Positions 22,159 through 31,805 of a DNA stretch of 41,033 nucleotides are shown here, piece by piece (position 1 is the stretch's first letter; the number at the start of each line of letters is the position of its first letter). Where the stretch lies: contig DAIEHY010000003.1 in the NCBI GenBank assembly GCA_027353165.1, positions 1 to 41,033 of the forward strand, in the 5' to 3' direction. The translations under genes were made by a program, and so were the position numbers. The notes beneath the pieces were generated by a model. That model was not told the DNA's origin. It saw nothing but the letters and a program-made list of their open reading frames with translations, and ran no database searches. Source of the stretch: Desulfosporosinus sp. GTDB taxonomy: Bacteria; Bacillota; Desulfitobacteriia; Desulfitobacteriales; Desulfitobacteriaceae.

Positions 22159-24303
22159 TTAAACTAATCCTAGCCGAGCATCTGCAACATAATGATAATT
22201 AATAAATGCCTGTGGATTTGTAGTACTTACTGCCGCTGCCCCAAGCAAATATGTTGAATTTGCAGGAACATAATACACATTTTTACTTCCAATTGCAGTT
22301 TGAGTCCAATTCGCTAAATCTAAGTCACCACTATTTCGTAAAACATTTTCCGTATAGACTAATCCCGAAACAGCCGTTCCAACTCCCGTGCTTGGTGAAA
22401 ATAAATTTACAGCAGGAGTCGTTATTTTAGAATTTTTAAAAGAAATATTAAATCCGCTAGCATATAAACCAACCTGAGTGGTAACAATAGCTGCATTTTG
22501 TGCGCTTATTAGTGAATTCTGTCCATCAACCGCACCGGCAGCCGAAGAATTTGAATAACTTTTTTCATAATAAAATTCACATTCTTTTAAAACTTGATCT
22601 AATGTCTGAGGGGCTGGAATGGTTGGAATTTTTCCTGGCACAATTGAAATTGATGCAATTGAAATTTTTTCGCCGGCGGGTATAGAGGAACTCCCGACAA
22701 CGATAGCAAATGAGACGCCAGTTAAGTATGCTGTTGGTTCTATATAATTTGAAAAACCATTCATCTGATATATATTAGTCAACGTTGTAAATGTTGCTTT
22801 CTGTAAGGGTAGTTTTGTGATTTCAGTCCATCCTGCCGCAACGGTAGGATAACCAGTGGCATCTAATCCAGTAACTAATGAATCGTTTGATGTCATTCCA
22901 GTTCCGATAGGGTTCACGCTCCACCACAAGGACACCGTAAATGTTTTAGGCGTTGTTGTAGATCCTGCAAACATGACGCTAACCCCTTCCAAAGCCATTT
23001 GATTTAAAATTAATTGAGCTTGAGTTCCACTCAAATATTGAATTACAGCCGCTTGCGTTGTTGTAGTCGCAGTTAAATTCATGTAAAGACTTGTTGATTC
23101 CCTCGAAACGGCAATACTATTGTCTGCTGTTTGAAAAACAATTGTTTGATCCCAAGCGTAATACGATTTGTTTGCGCCTATAGCTTGAGTGCCAACTGAA
23201 TCGCCAAAAATTTGAGCCGGATTTAAAGGGAAATCCCATGCCACTAAATAACTTGGTATCGGTTTAAATTGCAACAGGGGATTATAATAATGAAATGTAT
23301 AATCTACTTGCCTATCGTAAGATGTTTGGTCATAAAGAATATTGTCAACATTAACATCATTAGTAAAAGAAACCATCACGCTGCTAATATCTATCTCGGT
23401 CGTGAGAGGTATATCAAAATAAATATCTATATAGGCATTTGGGAAAAAATCGGCACTATTAGAAATAGGAATTAGTGCGCTTCCAGGATAAGCTGCATAA
23501 TTGCCGTCCCCAGGTAATGTCGCTGAAACCAACAATTCATCAACAACTGCACCATTTGATTGACTATAATACATATTCAATACAGTTGAAGTGCCGCCAT
23601 AAGTTTTAGCAATAAATGTCGCTGTTAAATAACCAGACCCCCACAAGTTTGGTGAACCGTATAGTCGTTGACGTAATTTTAAACTTGTTAATCCAGTGGA
23701 TTTAATATTTAACAGTGTCCCAGGGTTAGTAATTCGATTTAAACTTCCTGTTGGCGTGATTATTGTTAATGTCAATGACCCTACCCCTGGACTTGTTAAA
23801 ACGACATCCCAGCCTGGCGCGATTGTGATGACTTCATCTGCGACTGCATTAAATGTAAAAGTTATTGGAGATGTGAACAACACTTCAGCAAATTGAGGAT
23901 TTGTTAATTCATTCTCCAATACGCTTGTAACTATATTATTGCCAGCGCTCACGACATATGGCACCGCTTCGCGCGTAAATTGTTCAACGCCTTCTGCGCT
24001 TGTGACTCGCAAATAATATAATTCAACATTGCCTGATGCGTCATATGGATAGAAATATGGAATAACAGGATTTCCAAGCGAATCTTCAAACGTACCAATT
24101 GCACTTAATGTTAGTGGGTTTGGTAACTGCGTATATGTGTAATCTGGAGATGCGCCTGTAATCTGATACACAGGCTTTAATACACCTCGCTGATCATCTA
24201 TTTCAAAATAGACTAATCCGCCTGTTAAAGGAGCACCTGTATCCTTATCCAACAGCACATCTTCAATCGAAAACGCGGGAATGTAATGTGAATCAATGGC
24301 CAT
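22159..24303 (-). CDS. Large tail fibre/tailspike-like protein, 714 aa
   Basis: The N-terminus (VLLDKDTGAPLTGGLVYFEIDDQRGVLKPVYQ) matches head-binding domains of podovirus tail proteins, in which a small beta domain describes substituents and leads into long beta-structured shafts. The middle is beta-rich without a recognisable hydrolase motif. It is the largest receptor-binding candidate. Ribosome site AAGGAC before ATG 24303. Confidence 0.7.
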   Translation of the reverse strand: MAIDSHYIPAFSIEDVLLDKDTGAPLTGGLVYFEIDDQRGVLKPVYQITGASPDYTYTQLPNPLTLSAIGTFEDSLGNPVIPYFYPYDASGNVELYYLRVTSAEGVEQFTREAVPYVVSAGNNIVTSVLENELTNPQFAEVLFTSPITFTFNAVADEVITIAPGWDVVLTSPGVGSLTLTIITPTGSLNRITNPGTLLNIKSTGLTSLKLRQRLYGSPNLWGSGYLTATFIAKTYGGTSTVLNMYYSQSNGAVVDELLVSATLPGDGNYAAYPGSALIPISNSADFFPNAYIDIYFDIPLTTEIDISSVMVSFTNDVNVDNILYDQTSYDRQVDYTFHYYNPLLQFKPIPSYLVAWDFPLNPAQIFGDSVGTQAIGANKSYYAWDQTIVFQTADNSIAVSRESTSLYMNLTATTTTQAAVIQYLSGTQAQLILNQMALEGVSVMFAGSTTTPKTFTVSLWWSVNPIGTGMTSNDSLVTGLDATGYPTVAAGWTEITKLPLQKATFTTLTNIYQMNGFSNYIEPTAYLTGVSFAIVVGSSSIPAGEKISIASISIVPGKIPTIPAPQTLDQVLKECEFYYEKSYSNSSAAGAVDGQNSLISAQNAAIVTTQVGLYASGFNISFKNSKITTPAVNLFSPSTGVGTAVSGLVYTENVLRNSGDLDLANWTQTAIGSKNVYYVPANSTYLLGAAAVSTTNPQAFINYHYVADARLGLV

Positions 24304-24318
24304 AGCACGTCCTTATGC

Positions 24319-24347
24319 TTGATTTCTATCCAATGTACCCCTATAAT
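24319..24347 (+). promoter_or_regulatory. Consensus rightward promoter inside the late region
   Basis: TTGATT (24319-24324), 17-bp spacer, TATAAT (24342-24347), directed against the surrounding leftward late genes. No copy of the operator palindrome is present, so it may be active in a repressed genome. It precedes the 22-codon ORF by an ideal distance. Confidence 0.75.
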
Positions 24348-24373
24348 GCTTTCTTATTATACAGGAGGACACC

Positions 24374-24442
24374 ATGACAATAATTTTAGGCTTAATAATC
24401 CTATGGTACGCAGATGACATTATCGATTGGTTATTTCGATAA
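24374..24442 (+). CDS. 22-residue membrane micropeptide
   Basis: ATG 24374 follows a strong ribosome site (AGGAGGAC, 2-3 nt from ACC-ATG) and the promoter at 24319-24347. The peptide begins MTIILGLIILWYADD and ends IIDWLFR: one hydrophobic stretch of about 10 residues, two Asp-Asp/Asp pairs and a basic end. It occupies exactly the 142-bp gap between two leftward genes. Size and nature recall small toxic or regulatory membrane peptides. Its role is unknown; lysis timing, superinfection or host membrane effects are guesses. Confidence 0.6.
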   Translation: MTIILGLIILWYADDIIDWLFR

Positions 24443-24445
24443 TTG

Positions 24446-26539
24446 TCACATGTGAACCAAATTTGCCCCTTTAACCTTCACGAAGAATCGCATTAACTCT
24501 TTCAGGCGACCGCCTTTATCCTGAATGAATTTCTCATGATCATCCAATTCCTTCTGAAGACGCTTATGTTCCGCGCTATTCTTCTCGACTTCCTGCATCC
24601 TGCTGCGAAGTTTAGGAATTGCATCTTCGTGAAATTTAATTTGCTTCTTCAGCTTATCAGATTCTTCGATAGCATCTCTACGAATCTTCTGCTCCTTAGC
24701 AGCATCTTTCATCGATTTGACTAAATCATCATACTCTTTTTTCACCTGACTTGCTTTGACTTCACCTTCTTTTACGCCTTGTAGAGCTTCCTTGAGCGCA
24801 TTAACATGTTCTTCAACTTCAGGCAAAGCCTCGATGTATTTCTTTGTCAAACTAGTAGGCTTCAAAAGCTTATTGACATTGCTTTCACCAGCATACGCCG
24901 CAAGCACGTGTTTCTTCAATTCAGGATCCGACTCAACCAAGGCATGTAAGAAATCATTCCCTGGATGTTCCTTAACAATCTCAATCATGGCGCGTGTAGG
25001 CAATTCACCTTTCAAAGCAGCTTTACCAACAGGATTGCGTTTAGATAAATCCTTCCATGTCTTCCAGCCTTTATTGGCTTGCTTAATCATGGATTGAACT
25101 TCTTTGCCTCCAACTGATTCAAGACGCTTCTCTAATGTTGCAGCATGAGATTCAAGTCTGTCACCCAAATTGTTGAGCCGCTTAAATTCGATGTCATTGA
25201 CCCCAGAGTACTGCTTCTTGCGAGTATCTTCAGCCATCTTCTCCAGCGTTCGTTGTAAGTCAAATATGTCGCTTGCATTTACTTTCTCACCTTTAAGCGA
25301 TTCCAATTGGGCTTCCAAAGCCTTCTGCTCAGCAGTACCAGAGCCGTAACCTGGAGCTAATTCATCAGCGTCCTTGAGCGCAGTTAAGTCCTTAGTTACA
25401 GCTTTAATCTCAGCACCATTGTCTGCTTGAATCTTTTGATCAACATAATGAGCGCGAGCTGACTTGTATAAGGAATCAGCAGAATCATGAACCTCTTCAA
25501 TGGCTTTCTTAACTTTAGCACCACCTTTCAATCGTGGATTATCTAAAGTGCCTAAAGCATATTCGGCATCTGTCTTAGCCTTTTCAAGCGCAGCCTTCTT
25601 CTGGTCAATGATAGCCTTAGTATCAGGCTCAGGAGGGATTTCACCAACCTTTTGCTCAGGTATTTCAGTCAATGGCTTCAGTTCTTGCAATTTACCCTGC
25701 TTCACATTAATCGCTTCTTCCTGACCAATAGGCGTTTGTTCAGCTAACTTCTTACCGTGAATGGCGGAATAGTCTCGTCTGAGAGATTCTTTCAATGCTT
25801 TAAGTTGGTCTTCGCTCATAGACGTGTTCTTAGCAGCTTCGTCCACACGTTCTTCTAATACACGCTGGAATAGCTTTTCCTTGCTGGGAGCAGACGTAAC
25901 CTTCTTGACCTTACTGATACCGCTTCCAAGTAACTTTCCACCACCATACAATGCAGGAATTGCGCGAAGCAATTCATCACTCTTCTTGGTAGGTTCGAGT
26001 CCCAAAAACTTTTCAACACCAGTGTCTGCAGGAATATGCGTAAACGGCAACTCGTTGTACTTCTTCAGCCACTCCGGAATTAGCTCCTTCCGACCAAGTT
26101 CAGCAATGGCTTCATGCGGCAAATTAAGAGTATTTTTTGCGATACCGCCTAATCCTGCCAGTACTTGTTGAGCAATGTGTGGAGGGTAGCTCAGTCGATG
26201 ATTCACTAATTCAGACCCAATCTCTTTCAGGTTCCCTGGAGTTCTTCGGGCAAATCCTACGCCCGACCTCAACGTATGACCAAGCAGTCGAAGCACGTCT
26301 CCAGCAAGACCTTTAAATCCTGTAGACTCTTTCGGCTCTTGTCCCTTGGTTAATTCAAGCTCCATGGGCTTCGTACCTTCTTCATCCTCGGTATAGGTTC
26401 CTTGCTGAATGCTAATGGCTTTCTTCTTCTGGTATTCATCCGCAAACTGACCACCTGCTTCTAAGGCATGGGGCAATTGATCGTATGGGATAGCATGAGC
26501 TTGACCTGTAGATGGATCGATTACATTAATGGATTGCAT
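24446..26539 (-). CDS. Large helical virion protein, putative DNA-ejection protein, 697 aa
   Basis: Mostly alpha-helical with long charged coiled coils (residues about 215-697) and a hydrophobic/Gly-rich N-terminal third (LAGDVLRLLGHTLRSGVGFARRTPG). Position after the gp4/gp10-like genes and a three-gene run of helical proteins fit the P22 ejection set (gp7, gp20, gp16), which pass through the portal to form a conduit. Naming is by position and composition; no catalytic motif is seen. Confidence 0.6.
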   Translation of the reverse strand: MQSINVIDPSTGQAHAIPYDQLPHALEAGGQFADEYQKKKAISIQQGTYTEDEEGTKPMELELTKGQEPKESTGFKGLAGDVLRLLGHTLRSGVGFARRTPGNLKEIGSELVNHRLSYPPHIAQQVLAGLGGIAKNTLNLPHEAIAELGRKELIPEWLKKYNELPFTHIPADTGVEKFLGLEPTKKSDELLRAIPALYGGGKLLGSGISKVKKVTSAPSKEKLFQRVLEERVDEAAKNTSMSEDQLKALKESLRRDYSAIHGKKLAEQTPIGQEEAINVKQGKLQELKPLTEIPEQKVGEIPPEPDTKAIIDQKKAALEKAKTDAEYALGTLDNPRLKGGAKVKKAIEEVHDSADSLYKSARAHYVDQKIQADNGAEIKAVTKDLTALKDADELAPGYGSGTAEQKALEAQLESLKGEKVNASDIFDLQRTLEKMAEDTRKKQYSGVNDIEFKRLNNLGDRLESHAATLEKRLESVGGKEVQSMIKQANKGWKTWKDLSKRNPVGKAALKGELPTRAMIEIVKEHPGNDFLHALVESDPELKKHVLAAYAGESNVNKLLKPTSLTKKYIEALPEVEEHVNALKEALQGVKEGEVKASQVKKEYDDLVKSMKDAAKEQKIRRDAIEESDKLKKQIKFHEDAIPKLRSRMQEVEKNSAEHKRLQKELDDHEKFIQDKGGRLKELMRFFVKVKGANLVHM

Positions 26540-27681
26540 TATTTACCTCCAGCCACAGGATATGCTCCAAAATCAAATCCGCCAGTAGATGAGCCTTTCT
26601 TCAAGTGTTTCTTCAGCATACTGTTATTGACCAAAGATTTCACGCGCACTTTACCAGCTTCTTTAATCCAGTCGGTCATGTATTGTTGAGCCTTGTTATA
26701 GGTTTCAGAATCTACCAAGCTCTCGAAGACATTTAGCTTGCCAAGTGACTTGTGTTCCAGTTCACGCAGGGCTTCAATACCGATGTTACCGCCAGCAATC
26801 TTCAATCGAAGTGAGTTCAACTCAGGCAGTAACGCGCGGGCAGCTAATGCTCTTCCTTGTTGATCAGGATTAGAACCTTCCATGGCGTCTGCAATTTGCT
26901 CGAACGAATATCCTAGAATCTTATTCTGATACTTACCCAAACCCTCATTGATGTGCTTATCGAGTGTATCGATTTCATCCATGTAGGCATTCGCTTGCTG
27001 TGCCATCTTGATGTTCTGTTCGCCAGCAGCATAATCTGGTTCTACTTGAGAGATATCAATACCATTTTCCTCAGCATATGAAGAGGGACTTTTGCCCGAT
27101 TGACGTAGGTAAGCCACGGCCTGTACAGGATCAACGCCCATGCCCTTCATAAGAGCCACAGATTGCTTCTTGTCATTCACAGGAAGCTTGTCAAATGCGT
27201 TACCTGCGACCACATCCTTGCTGCGATTGATAATGGTGTTTTCATGCTCCATCTTCGTGCCATGAATCTCTTCATAAGCTTTACGGATATCTTCTTGAGT
27301 AGCATCAGGATGAGATACGATATAATTGGCTAGTTCACCATTGGCTTTCACATTGCCGCCAAGTTTAGTCTGCAATGCTTTCTGAATCTGAGCCTGCTTC
27401 AATTGCTTCTCAAGATTGTATTTCTCTTCATAATGCTCAAGAGCCTTGGATTGCAACGCATTTGCCAAACTCTTCTGCTGGTCATTAAGCGCATATTCTT
27501 TAGGCTTATGCTGAACTTCCAAATCTTTGAGCTTATTAGCAAGAACTCGCGCAGACTGTTCTTCCCGCATTTTAGCTGGCTCTTGTGACATCTTATAGCC
27601 CTTCAGGACATCCTCGAAGATGGTCTTCGCTGGTGAATCAAGTAAGGGAGCCTTGGAGAAATCTGTGAATTGAATCGCCAT
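26539..27681 (-). CDS. Helical virion protein, putative ejection protein, 380 aa
   Basis: Helix-rich with Lys/Glu/Gln-rich central part and no membrane segment. Begins MAIQFTDFSKAPLL. The start at 27681 follows GGAGG; a longer frame to 27735 overlaps the upstream gene without support. Its stop overlaps the next start (TAATG), coupling it with the 697-residue protein. Probably the second member of the internal or ejection protein set. Confidence 0.6.
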   Translation of the reverse strand: MAIQFTDFSKAPLLDSPAKTIFEDVLKGYKMSQEPAKMREEQSARVLANKLKDLEVQHKPKEYALNDQQKSLANALQSKALEHYEEKYNLEKQLKQAQIQKALQTKLGGNVKANGELANYIVSHPDATQEDIRKAYEEIHGTKMEHENTIINRSKDVVAGNAFDKLPVNDKKQSVALMKGMGVDPVQAVAYLRQSGKSPSSYAEENGIDISQVEPDYAAGEQNIKMAQQANAYMDEIDTLDKHINEGLGKYQNKILGYSFEQIADAMEGSNPDQQGRALAARALLPELNSLRLKIAGGNIGIEALRELEHKSLGKLNVFESLVDSETYNKAQQYMTDWIKEAGKVRVKSLVNNSMLKKHLKKGSSTGGFDFGAYPVAGGK

Positions 27682-27682
27682 A

Positions 27683-28327
27683 TTATTTTCCTCCGAAAAC
27701 GCTCGCGCCAGCCGTAGCTCCAGGCACACCACCAAAGTAGCCGCCTATGCCAGCACCTAATGCTTTTCCGAACATACTCCACAGGTCATTCTTATTCTGA
27801 TTCTTTTGCTGCTGATTCTGGAATGCGAGGCCACCTTGCTGATTCAATGCGCTACCAAGTGCGTCAACAAGATTGCCAGACGCATCATAGCCTCGTGTCG
27901 CAACACCTTCTTCACCTTTAAGTCCAGTATCGTATCGACCAAGTACATTCTGTAGGAATTGTTGCATGTCGCCAGATAATAGCTTCTGAACTGCTTCACC
28001 TTGATTCAGTTGGTCTAATGGAGTCCCTGCGACTCCACCAGCGGCAGCCGTATTACCTAATTCCTTCGTAAGCTGTTCCTTCTGGAACTGATACCCTTCT
28101 GATGGCTTATAGCCTTCCATAAGCTTATTAATAAAGCCTGTAGGGTCTTCCATCATGCTTTCATAGGCGGATTTGGTTTTACTTGAAGCATCCAACCCAG
28201 CATTCACATAGGGATCATATCCTTGATGTGCTACACCAGGAATCTGATTGAGATATTGATTAGCAGCGTTCATTGGAGAATTGCTATCGCCATGACCACC
28301 ACCAAATAATTTATTTAGCCAGCCCAT
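27683..28327 (-). CDS. Putative DNA transfer/ejection protein, 214 aa
   Basis: Starts MGWLNKLFGGG, a form common to small podovirus ejection proteins, then a Gln/Gly/Ala-rich helical body ending in a Gly-rich hydrophobic tail (FGKALGAGIGGYFGGVPGATAGASVFGG), which could insert into the cell envelope. The second ATG (28327) fits GGAG at 6 nt; the first (28333) is too close. It resembles P22 gp7-type proteins in role by position. Confidence 0.65.
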   Translation of the reverse strand: MGWLNKLFGGGHGDSNSPMNAANQYLNQIPGVAHQGYDPYVNAGLDASSKTKSAYESMMEDPTGFINKLMEGYKPSEGYQFQKEQLTKELGNTAAAGGVAGTPLDQLNQGEAVQKLLSGDMQQFLQNVLGRYDTGLKGEEGVATRGYDASGNLVDALGSALNQQGGLAFQNQQQKNQNKNDLWSMFGKALGAGIGGYFGGVPGATAGASVFGGK

Positions 28328-28340
28328 ATTCATCTCCTCC

Positions 28341-28640
28341 CTATGGATATGCTGCGGTCGTTATCTTTCGTAACGCACCATTAATCTTAACAACGACCTC
28401 ATAGTACAAAGTAATATCATCATGAACATACCATATACTGCCGTTAGGCATAACATCAGATCCAGTAAATGCCTGAATCTGAGCCAGTTGCGTTTGTGTT
28501 ACCGTGGGCAATGTCCAGCCATTGTCACTGAGGCCATTGCGCAATATATTATTCAATTCATCATTGTACATCTGCATTTGGGGCGTAAGATAGCCATCTT
28601 TATCAACATATTGTACTGCCTGAAACGTTGGGATAATCAT
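28341..28640 (-). CDS. Small tail/neck-associated protein, 99 aa
   Basis: Soluble protein with an N-terminal helix and a C-terminal beta part (NGSIWYVHDDITLYYEVVVKINGALRKI), as seen in small podovirus proteins encoded next to gp10 homologues. No specific name can be given. Its start overlaps the stop of the gp10-like gene by four bases. Confidence 0.6.
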   Translation of the reverse strand: MIIPTFQAVQYVDKDGYLTPQMQMYNDELNNILRNGLSDNGWTLPTVTQTQLAQIQAFTGSDVMPNGSIWYVHDDITLYYEVVVKINGALRKITTAAYP

Positions 28641-30232
28641 TGATATACCTCGATCATGCCATTCGCAATTACAACCGCACCAAATCCCCAGAATCTCATT
28701 TGAATAGTGAACTGATTTGCTTCACCAAGCTTGTTAAACCTAGGTTGATTCTTGTATTGGCCAGTAGGATGCATGTAGTAAATACTGGCATTCCCGTAGG
28801 TTTCTCCGCCATTCTTGGAACATGTAACGTCAATCCGTGGACGGTATATCTGACAACTTCCACCTTCGACAAGCAAAGGTAAGTCATCTTCTGAGTACAT
28901 GATTTTTCCGCTGCTTTCACCTAGGATGTAGCCATCGCATTCAAACTGGTAATCTACGTTCTGCTCAACACCGTTCTCGATAGTGAAGCTAAATTGATTC
29001 ACGATAAATCTGTCGCTACCTGGCAGTCTATAAGTATCACATTTCCTGATGCGTGGAATCTCATACACATTCTGAACATCCGTAGAAATGTACGTTAAAT
29101 CTGTACTAATGCGCATTAGGCTGCCCTGATTCAACGAAACGAAGTAGATTTCATTGTTAAAGTATGCCATTTGACGCGCTGGATGATAATTGAAGTCCCA
29201 ATCTGTGATATCAAAGAACTTTTGAGTGGTGAAGTCATACATGATTGAGAAGTTATCTTCCGTATCAAAGAAAGTCAGAATATAGAAAACATGACCATCT
29301 TGCCGATAGAACATTGCGGTAGACTTATCTGGATGTTGAACTCTGCTTAAAAGGTAATCGATACCGTCAGTCGATAACCTCTCAGCGCGTCCGCCTGTCA
29401 TTACCATAATGGCAGGCGAGGATTTCTCATTTATCCCTAGCCACGCGATCATGTCATCAGAAGCCGCGATCGTTGAAACTGAAGCAACGCCATAGTCGAT
29501 ATTAATAGATGACTGGCGTTGATAAACCTGTAATCCAGCAACGTTAGTCCAAATTTCAGCTACAGTTGAACCAAGCACCAATAGGTTATTCCCATGGCTT
29601 GGTATTCTGATACATGCTCTCGCAAAGTCTGGCTTAGTTTGTAGCGTCAGTGTTTGAACCCAACTTAACTTCAATGGGTCTGCCAGTGTCGTAGGATTAA
29701 ACCCGCTTTTGTAAACAAACCATTGAGAGCCTGATGTCGTATTGTCACCATTACCGAAAATGAAATATGTATTCTGATATGTGACATAATTAGGCGTGAA
29801 TGTCGTTCCGCCTCCAGTATTGTCCCAAACAATCGCGCCTATGGTACCAGTAGTATAATTGTAGATGTAAGCTGTAGAAGTTCCATCAACGATAGCAATC
29901 TGCGAGCTAAGATTCTCGTCCATAAAGACTTCGCCAACACTGCTTCCGATGCTTGCTAAAAATGTAAATCCAAGGTTGCCATCAATGCGATATACATTAG
30001 AACCTAAAACAGCGATTAGAAAGTTACCTCGTGTAGAATGAAACAACCCACGACCTTCTGTCGTTGTCGTCAATATTTCTACTGCTTGCTCATATCCTGC
30101 AAAGTTAATCAGCCAATCATCAGAGATAAAAAGATTATAAGTTCTTTCATCGCTAATAATAGGATGACGACCGAAAATGCTCGAACCAACGATGCGTACA
30201 GGAATTTGTGTTCCACCAGGGGTCATCACCAT
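28637..30232 (-). CDS. P22 gp10-like packaged-DNA stabilisation (tail hub) protein, 531 aa
   Basis: Beta-propeller-like architecture with repeating segments (RGLFHSTRGNFLIAVLGSNVYRI; NNLLVLGSTVAEIWTNVAGL; MIAWLGINEKSSPAIMVMTGG) that recall P22 gp10. In P22, gp10 forms the hexameric tail hub below gp4 and closes the channel after packaging. It is longer than gp10 (472 aa). Position directly after the gp4-like gene supports the call. Confidence 0.75.
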   Translation of the reverse strand: MVMTPGGTQIPVRIVGSSIFGRHPIISDERTYNLFISDDWLINFAGYEQAVEILTTTTEGRGLFHSTRGNFLIAVLGSNVYRIDGNLGFTFLASIGSSVGEVFMDENLSSQIAIVDGTSTAYIYNYTTGTIGAIVWDNTGGGTTFTPNYVTYQNTYFIFGNGDNTTSGSQWFVYKSGFNPTTLADPLKLSWVQTLTLQTKPDFARACIRIPSHGNNLLVLGSTVAEIWTNVAGLQVYQRQSSINIDYGVASVSTIAASDDMIAWLGINEKSSPAIMVMTGGRAERLSTDGIDYLLSRVQHPDKSTAMFYRQDGHVFYILTFFDTEDNFSIMYDFTTQKFFDITDWDFNYHPARQMAYFNNEIYFVSLNQGSLMRISTDLTYISTDVQNVYEIPRIRKCDTYRLPGSDRFIVNQFSFTIENGVEQNVDYQFECDGYILGESSGKIMYSEDDLPLLVEGGSCQIYRPRIDVTCSKNGGETYGNASIYYMHPTGQYKNQPRFNKLGEANQFTIQMRFWGFGAVVIANGMIEVYQ

Positions 30233-30233
30233 A

Positions 30234-30938
30234 TTAGTTCACCCAACCATGTCCAATATTTACTTGAGCGTAGTTGATACCACCGCGTCTTTGTAAACTG
30301 GATAATTTGACCAATCTTAAGTCCATCGGGCCGGATTTTTTACTAATTGAGTCTTCATAGTTCGCTAATGCTTTAGCTACGCCAGGTGGAACAGTGTAGT
30401 TGTACTCAGCACATAGACGAGCAGCTAAATCGAACTTCAAGTAGTTAATGTAAAACCTGTCCAGCGTCAGAGATAAGTCCTGATTAATAGCTACTTGCTG
30501 AAGCCTGAACTGCCCCCAAATCGTCAGTGGGAAATTCTGATTCGGCTTGAAATAGATATATAAGTTCGCCCCACCGAAGCATCGCTCCATGTGCCAGCTA
30601 CCAGGCAATGACTGAATATTGTCAGCACGAGAAGAGCCAAAGTACTCGCGTCTTGCGCGGTTCTCAGTTTGATACCGTACTGTGTCTATATAAAATACGA
30701 ATGTATCAATCTCAATCAAATCCTGGATAAAGTACTTTTCTTGTCCAATGACCGCATTAAAGTTGTACTCTTCGTAATATGGGATAAGACCATTTTCGAT
30801 AGTCTTATCCGCAATTAGGTCATTTAGGAACTGTAAGCCATCGTTCGCCTGTTGGCCTCCAACTGTCTCAAAGCCGCGTGAAACAATACCCGATTCATAA
30901 TAGGCATTGGTAATGAGCTGTAATGTCGTGTAGGCCAT
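30234..30938 (-). CDS. P22 gp4-like head-to-tail adaptor protein, 234 aa
   Basis: Helical N-terminus (TLQLITNAYYESGIVSRGFE; NDGLQFLNDLIADKTIENGL) like the gp4-type tail accessory factors that bind the portal ring, followed by a beta-rich part. Larger than P22 gp4 (166 aa). Gene order coat, extra head protein, this, gp10-like matches the P22 plan. Confidence 0.65.
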   Translation of the reverse strand: MAYTTLQLITNAYYESGIVSRGFETVGGQQANDGLQFLNDLIADKTIENGLIPYYEEYNFNAVIGQEKYFIQDLIEIDTFVFYIDTVRYQTENRARREYFGSSRADNIQSLPGSWHMERCFGGANLYIYFKPNQNFPLTIWGQFRLQQVAINQDLSLTLDRFYINYLKFDLAARLCAEYNYTVPPGVAKALANYEDSISKKSGPMDLRLVKLSSLQRRGGINYAQVNIGHGWVN

Positions 30939-30948
30939 AGCTAACTCC

Positions 30949-31758
30949 TTATGCTGCGATACTTACTGCCAATTGGTCTAAATAAGCCTGAACAGAAATT
31001 GCTACAGCCGAACCAGTGACTTTATAGTCAATAGCATCAGTTGCAGGGGCGTCTGTTGGGCAAACTAGATTTCCAGTCACAGCGGCTCCAGTACCAGCCA
31101 ATGTTGCGTAGCCTAGTGTTGAAGTAGATGTTCCAGGAGCTAAGACCAATTTGTCGTTGGTGCCAGTTGGAGTGAACACGCAATAGAAGTTAACCATTGT
31201 TGGCGTAGCAGCAGGTAAACTTGCACTACAATCAACCGCAGCGTAAGTAGCAGATGAACCGCTTGTTACATCTGTAGCGATTGGTGCGTCATACCACATC
31301 CAACGGTCTAAACCACAGCCATCTTGACGGAAAGGCAAAATTTGAGCTGAACCGTTAGTTTTGACATAACCTATGCGGAAAAACATGTCATATCCAGCAG
31401 GAAGCAATGGAGAAGACAAATCAGCAGAAATCAAAGCCGATCCAGGATTGTTGCCATAACTATCTCCAATAGCATAAACAGCATAAAACGTGTCGTTTGC
31501 CATTGCGCCAGTGTCAAGCCCAGCCGCACCAGTAGCAGCAGTATTGATTGTTACAGCTCCAGTACCAGCATCAACAGGAAGAACCCCTGTCTGAGTAGCA
31601 GCTACGTTTAACGGTAAACCGACACTAATGTCATTAACGTTTGTAGAGTTACTGCATCGACCAGCACTGACAGTCATAGTTGTAGCACTTGCATATGCCA
31701 ATTTCAGACCATTGATATAGTACTGACGGGCATTAGTGATTGGTGTTGAAATAGCCAT
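30949..31758 (-). CDS. Head decoration / structural protein candidate, 269 aa
   Basis: Ala/Thr/Gly/Ser-rich beta protein with few charges, typical of capsid decoration or head-fibre proteins. Immediately downstream of the coat gene, separated by a hairpin (31780-31797). No family recognised. Confidence 0.6.
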   Translation of the reverse strand: MAISTPITNARQYYINGLKLAYASATTMTVSAGRCSNSTNVNDISVGLPLNVAATQTGVLPVDAGTGAVTINTAATGAAGLDTGAMANDTFYAVYAIGDSYGNNPGSALISADLSSPLLPAGYDMFFRIGYVKTNGSAQILPFRQDGCGLDRWMWYDAPIATDVTSGSSATYAAVDCSASLPAATPTMVNFYCVFTPTGTNDKLVLAPGTSTSTLGYATLAGTGAAVTGNLVCPTDAPATDAIDYKVTGSAVAISVQAYLDQLAVSIAA

Positions 31759-31779
31759 TTTAATATCCTTATAGTGTTA

Positions 31780-31797
31780 GGAGGGCTTTCACCCTCC
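31780..31797. terminator. Short GC hairpin after the coat gene
   Basis: GGAGGG (31780-31785) pairs with CCCTCC (31792-31797) over a 6-nt loop, just downstream of the leftward coat gene. Without a T-tract it would give partial termination, a common way to set coat protein above downstream products. Confidence 0.5.
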
Positions 31798-31805
31798 AGA
31801 GTCAA

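Noticed and set aside
22500-23475. Plus-strand frames within the large fibre gene (61 and 68 codons)
   Set aside because: Shadows of the 714-residue fibre gene, without ribosome sites.
28734-28749. Good match to the operator palindrome (TTAAACCTAGGTTGAT) inside the gp10-like gene
   Set aside because: It lies within a conserved-looking coding stretch with no promoter around it; probably chance, though a binding site cannot be excluded.
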